Translations under genes and position numbers: made by a program
Part shown: one piece after another, positions 62,636 to 64,000 of the stretch
How the letters are laid out: the number at the start of each line of letters is the position of its first letter
Position numbering within the stretch: the stretch's first letter is position 1
Notes under the pieces: model-generated
Database searches by the model: none
What the model saw: the letters and a program-made list of their open reading frames with translations, nothing else
What the model was told of the DNA's origin: nothing
NCBI RefSeq assembly: GCF_000599605.1
Contig: NZ_AZHT01000027.1
Span: forward strand, 1-64,000
From: Prevotella sp. HJM029
Lineage (GTDB): Bacteria > Bacteroidota > Bacteroidia > Bacteroidales > Bacteroidaceae
Length of the DNA: 64,000 nucleotides
Direction: 5' to 3'

Positions 62636-63655
62636 TTATTCAAAAAGAGTTCTTGCGTATTCTATAAGTGTGTCTCTTCCACTCAAAAAATCACTTAATT
62701 GCAAGCCTATTTGTGTATCGGGCATAATCCCAAACTCGGTTGTTCGTTTATCTTTATCAAACACAGGACAAGCCGAAAAGCGAATACTCCAACCATTCGG
62801 AAGCTCACTGCTGAAAGGGAGTCCAGAACCACCACCAGTTTTGTCACCAATTACATGCACTTTAGGACAGCATTTCATACATTTTACGAACTCATTTGCG
62901 GCACTATACACGCCACGATTGGTAAGAATAACGACCGGCTTTTGCCAACGTATGCCCCGACTGGGCTTTAACCATTGTTCCTGGAGTGCAGAAAAGTCAT
63001 CATGTCGGCGGCCCGTTTTATGCTGCATATAGCCCACAAGCAGCGGCTCATTGGTGAAACGTGCTGCCAACTGCTCTGCACTTGAGATGAGCCCACCTGG
63101 ATTACTCCGCACGTCAATAATCAATCCGCGTGCAGGGAGAAAATAGGAAAAAATCTGATCTAAGTTGCCTTCGCCCAACGCTTGATTGAATGTTGCACAG
63201 CGAAGATAGCCCACATTATCGTCTAACAGACAATAACGCAGGCCACTGGCTATGCGGAAATTACGACCTAAATATCGTGTTATAAGCGTATCATACATAT
63301 TGACTGGATAGTTTTCATGCCACGACCAATTGCGTGCAACATCAAAACTCGAATACAAATTAACATGTCCGTCACGCAACTCAGCAAGCATATTGCCCAA
63401 TACTTCAAAAAGCTGCGCTTCAGTCATTTGTGCATTGATCTGTCGTTGGTAGCGCGCATGCACTTCGTTCCAATCCAATCCATATTCTTGTTGCTTGATA
63501 GTTAAAAAGCAATAGTGCTCGTCAATGATATGCCATAGGGCTTCGAAATTGCCTTGTGGATTATCGGCATACGTATCTTCCTTCACGCAACTATCCAGCA
63601 ATACGGCACATAGTAATGCGAGCAAACCTAAAGAGAAAAAATGTTTTGCGTTCAT
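62636..63655 (-). CDS. S41 family peptidase, lipoprotein
   Basis: 339 residues with lipobox LLDSC (Cys23). The tail-specific protease fold is seen in ELRDGHVNLYS, GLIIDVRSNPGGLISSAEQL, then the catalytic Ser in NRGVYSAANEFVKC and Lys in VIGDKTGGGSGLPFS. It is anchored in the envelope and probably cleaves C-terminal ends of exported proteins or peptides. Its start overlaps the stop of the gene to its right by 4 bp, so it is the second gene of that operon. Confidence 0.9.
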   Translation of the reverse strand: MNAKHFFSLGLLALLCAVLLDSCVKEDTYADNPQGNFEALWHIIDEHYCFLTIKQQEYGLDWNEVHARYQRQINAQMTEAQLFEVLGNMLAELRDGHVNLYSSFDVARNWSWHENYPVNMYDTLITRYLGRNFRIASGLRYCLLDDNVGYLRCATFNQALGEGNLDQIFSYFLPARGLIIDVRSNPGGLISSAEQLAARFTNEPLLVGYMQHKTGRRHDDFSALQEQWLKPSRGIRWQKPVVILTNRGVYSAANEFVKCMKCCPKVHVIGDKTGGGSGLPFSSELPNGWSIRFSACPVFDKDKRTTEFGIMPDTQIGLQLSDFLSGRDTLIEYARTLFE

Positions 63656-64000
63656 CGGTTGACTTTAGTTAGCTTGAATGTTTTTACAATGCCCACCAAA
63701 AGTGTATGCGTGTAACTATGCCGCTTCAGCTCATTGACATGTGATTGCAAATATTCCCCTTGATAGCCTATGCAGCAAGTAGTGTGGAGCAGTGGAAAAT
63801 CAAGGGTCAGCCGATGCGTCAAAGAAGGTGCATTGCCAGGATAAGTAGGCACGATGTTGTGGTCGTAGTTCCCTTTCGAGAAGATTTCATAATAGGCTTG
63901 TCCATAGTTTGGCGAGAACATTACACCTGCAATAGGCACTGCCAAAGCATAACGAAGACAACACCTTTGCTGACTATTTTTATGAAATGGATTAGGGAAG
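63652..64000 (-). CDS. Partial gene, outer-membrane barrel-like protein (DUF3316-like)
   Basis: Open to the window edge: the frame runs from beyond 64000 and ends at TGA 63652-63654. The visible 115 residues read RYALAVPIAGVMFSPNYGQA, GNYDHNIVPTYPGNAPSLTH, TTCCIGYQGEYLQSHVNELK and HTLLVGIVKTFKLTKVNR. Such strands and the YQGEYLQSHVN motif resemble DUF3316-type Bacteroidetes barrel proteins, by eye only. N-terminus missing. The TTG at 63945 is probably internal. Confidence 0.6.
   Translation of the reverse strand, partial: FPNPFHKNSQQRCCLRYALAVPIAGVMFSPNYGQAYYEIFSKGNYDHNIVPTYPGNAPSLTHRLTLDFPLLHTTCCIGYQGEYLQSHVNELKRHSYTHTLLVGIVKTFKLTKVNR

Overview
The window looks like a chromosomal segment of a Bacteroidales bacterium, most likely Prevotellaceae. 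The gene set is typical of that group: a homodimeric-type glycyl-tRNA synthetase, a GT3-type glycogen synthase next to an alpha-glucan phosphorylase, DUF5686 and DUF5020 proteins, a fimbrillin-like lipoprotein, and a phoH-purC-menG-aroE-purM-prfA-pyrF block. Many genes are preceded by the Bacteroidetes -7 box TAnnTTTG, several with a TTG or TTTG -33 box about 20 bp upstream, and few have a Shine-Dalgarno sequence.

Layout. 0.4-4.7 kb, minus strand: MATE exporter, lipoprotein FKBP isomerase, GlyRS. 4.7-15.1 kb, plus strand: an AT-rich graveyard of Rhs/YD-repeat modules. Four or more broken Rhs core fragments, two displaced Rhs toxin tips (one with a caspase-like H...C pattern, one a class-3-type lipase) and about ten small exported, membrane or lipoprotein genes that look like immunity genes are interleaved with a repeated, promoter-like leader of about 100-210 bp. 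No full-length Rhs gene is present. 15.1-25.3 kb: a lipoprotein, the lptD operon, an HD hydrolase with a carboxyltransferase (oadA-like), and a lipoprotein. 25.3-29.5 kb: glycogen phosphorylase and synthase. 29.6-36 kb: a small secreted protein, a thioesterase, a fimbrillin-like lipoprotein with a small repeat protein, and a DUF5686 outer-membrane protein. 36-39.2 kb: a tight four-gene operon (nucleotidyltransferase, ATP-grasp, CDP-alcohol phosphatidyltransferase, HAD) that looks like a lipid or polymer headgroup pathway. 39.8-48.6 kb, plus strand: serine acetyltransferase, rRNA methyltransferase, DPP-IV-type peptidase, purD, a membrane protein, an unusual DedA/YqaA-ZnuA fusion and a ZnuC-like ATPase. 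48.9-51.8 kb: PpiD-like chaperone, TM2 and DUF2752 proteins. 51.8-60.5 kb: the pyrF/prfA/purM/aroE/menG/purC/phoH block, interrupted by three small envelope genes. 60.5-64 kb: a DUF5715 protein, tRNA-Leu(UAG), an AraC regulator, an S41 lipoprotein protease and the end of another gene.

The most unusual architectural signal is a set of seven intergenic tandem arrays (about 1-398, 15150-15510, 20689-20996, 24598-24950, 24980-25135, 30593-30862, 39485-39745). They mostly have different unit sequences, but all share a period of 41 or 42 bp and most have one GC-rich inverted repeat plus an AT-rich linker per unit. The second strong signal is the Rhs cassette region, where the broken core fragments appear to come from successive parts of one ancestral protein and recurrent leader copies sit in front of candidate immunity genes.
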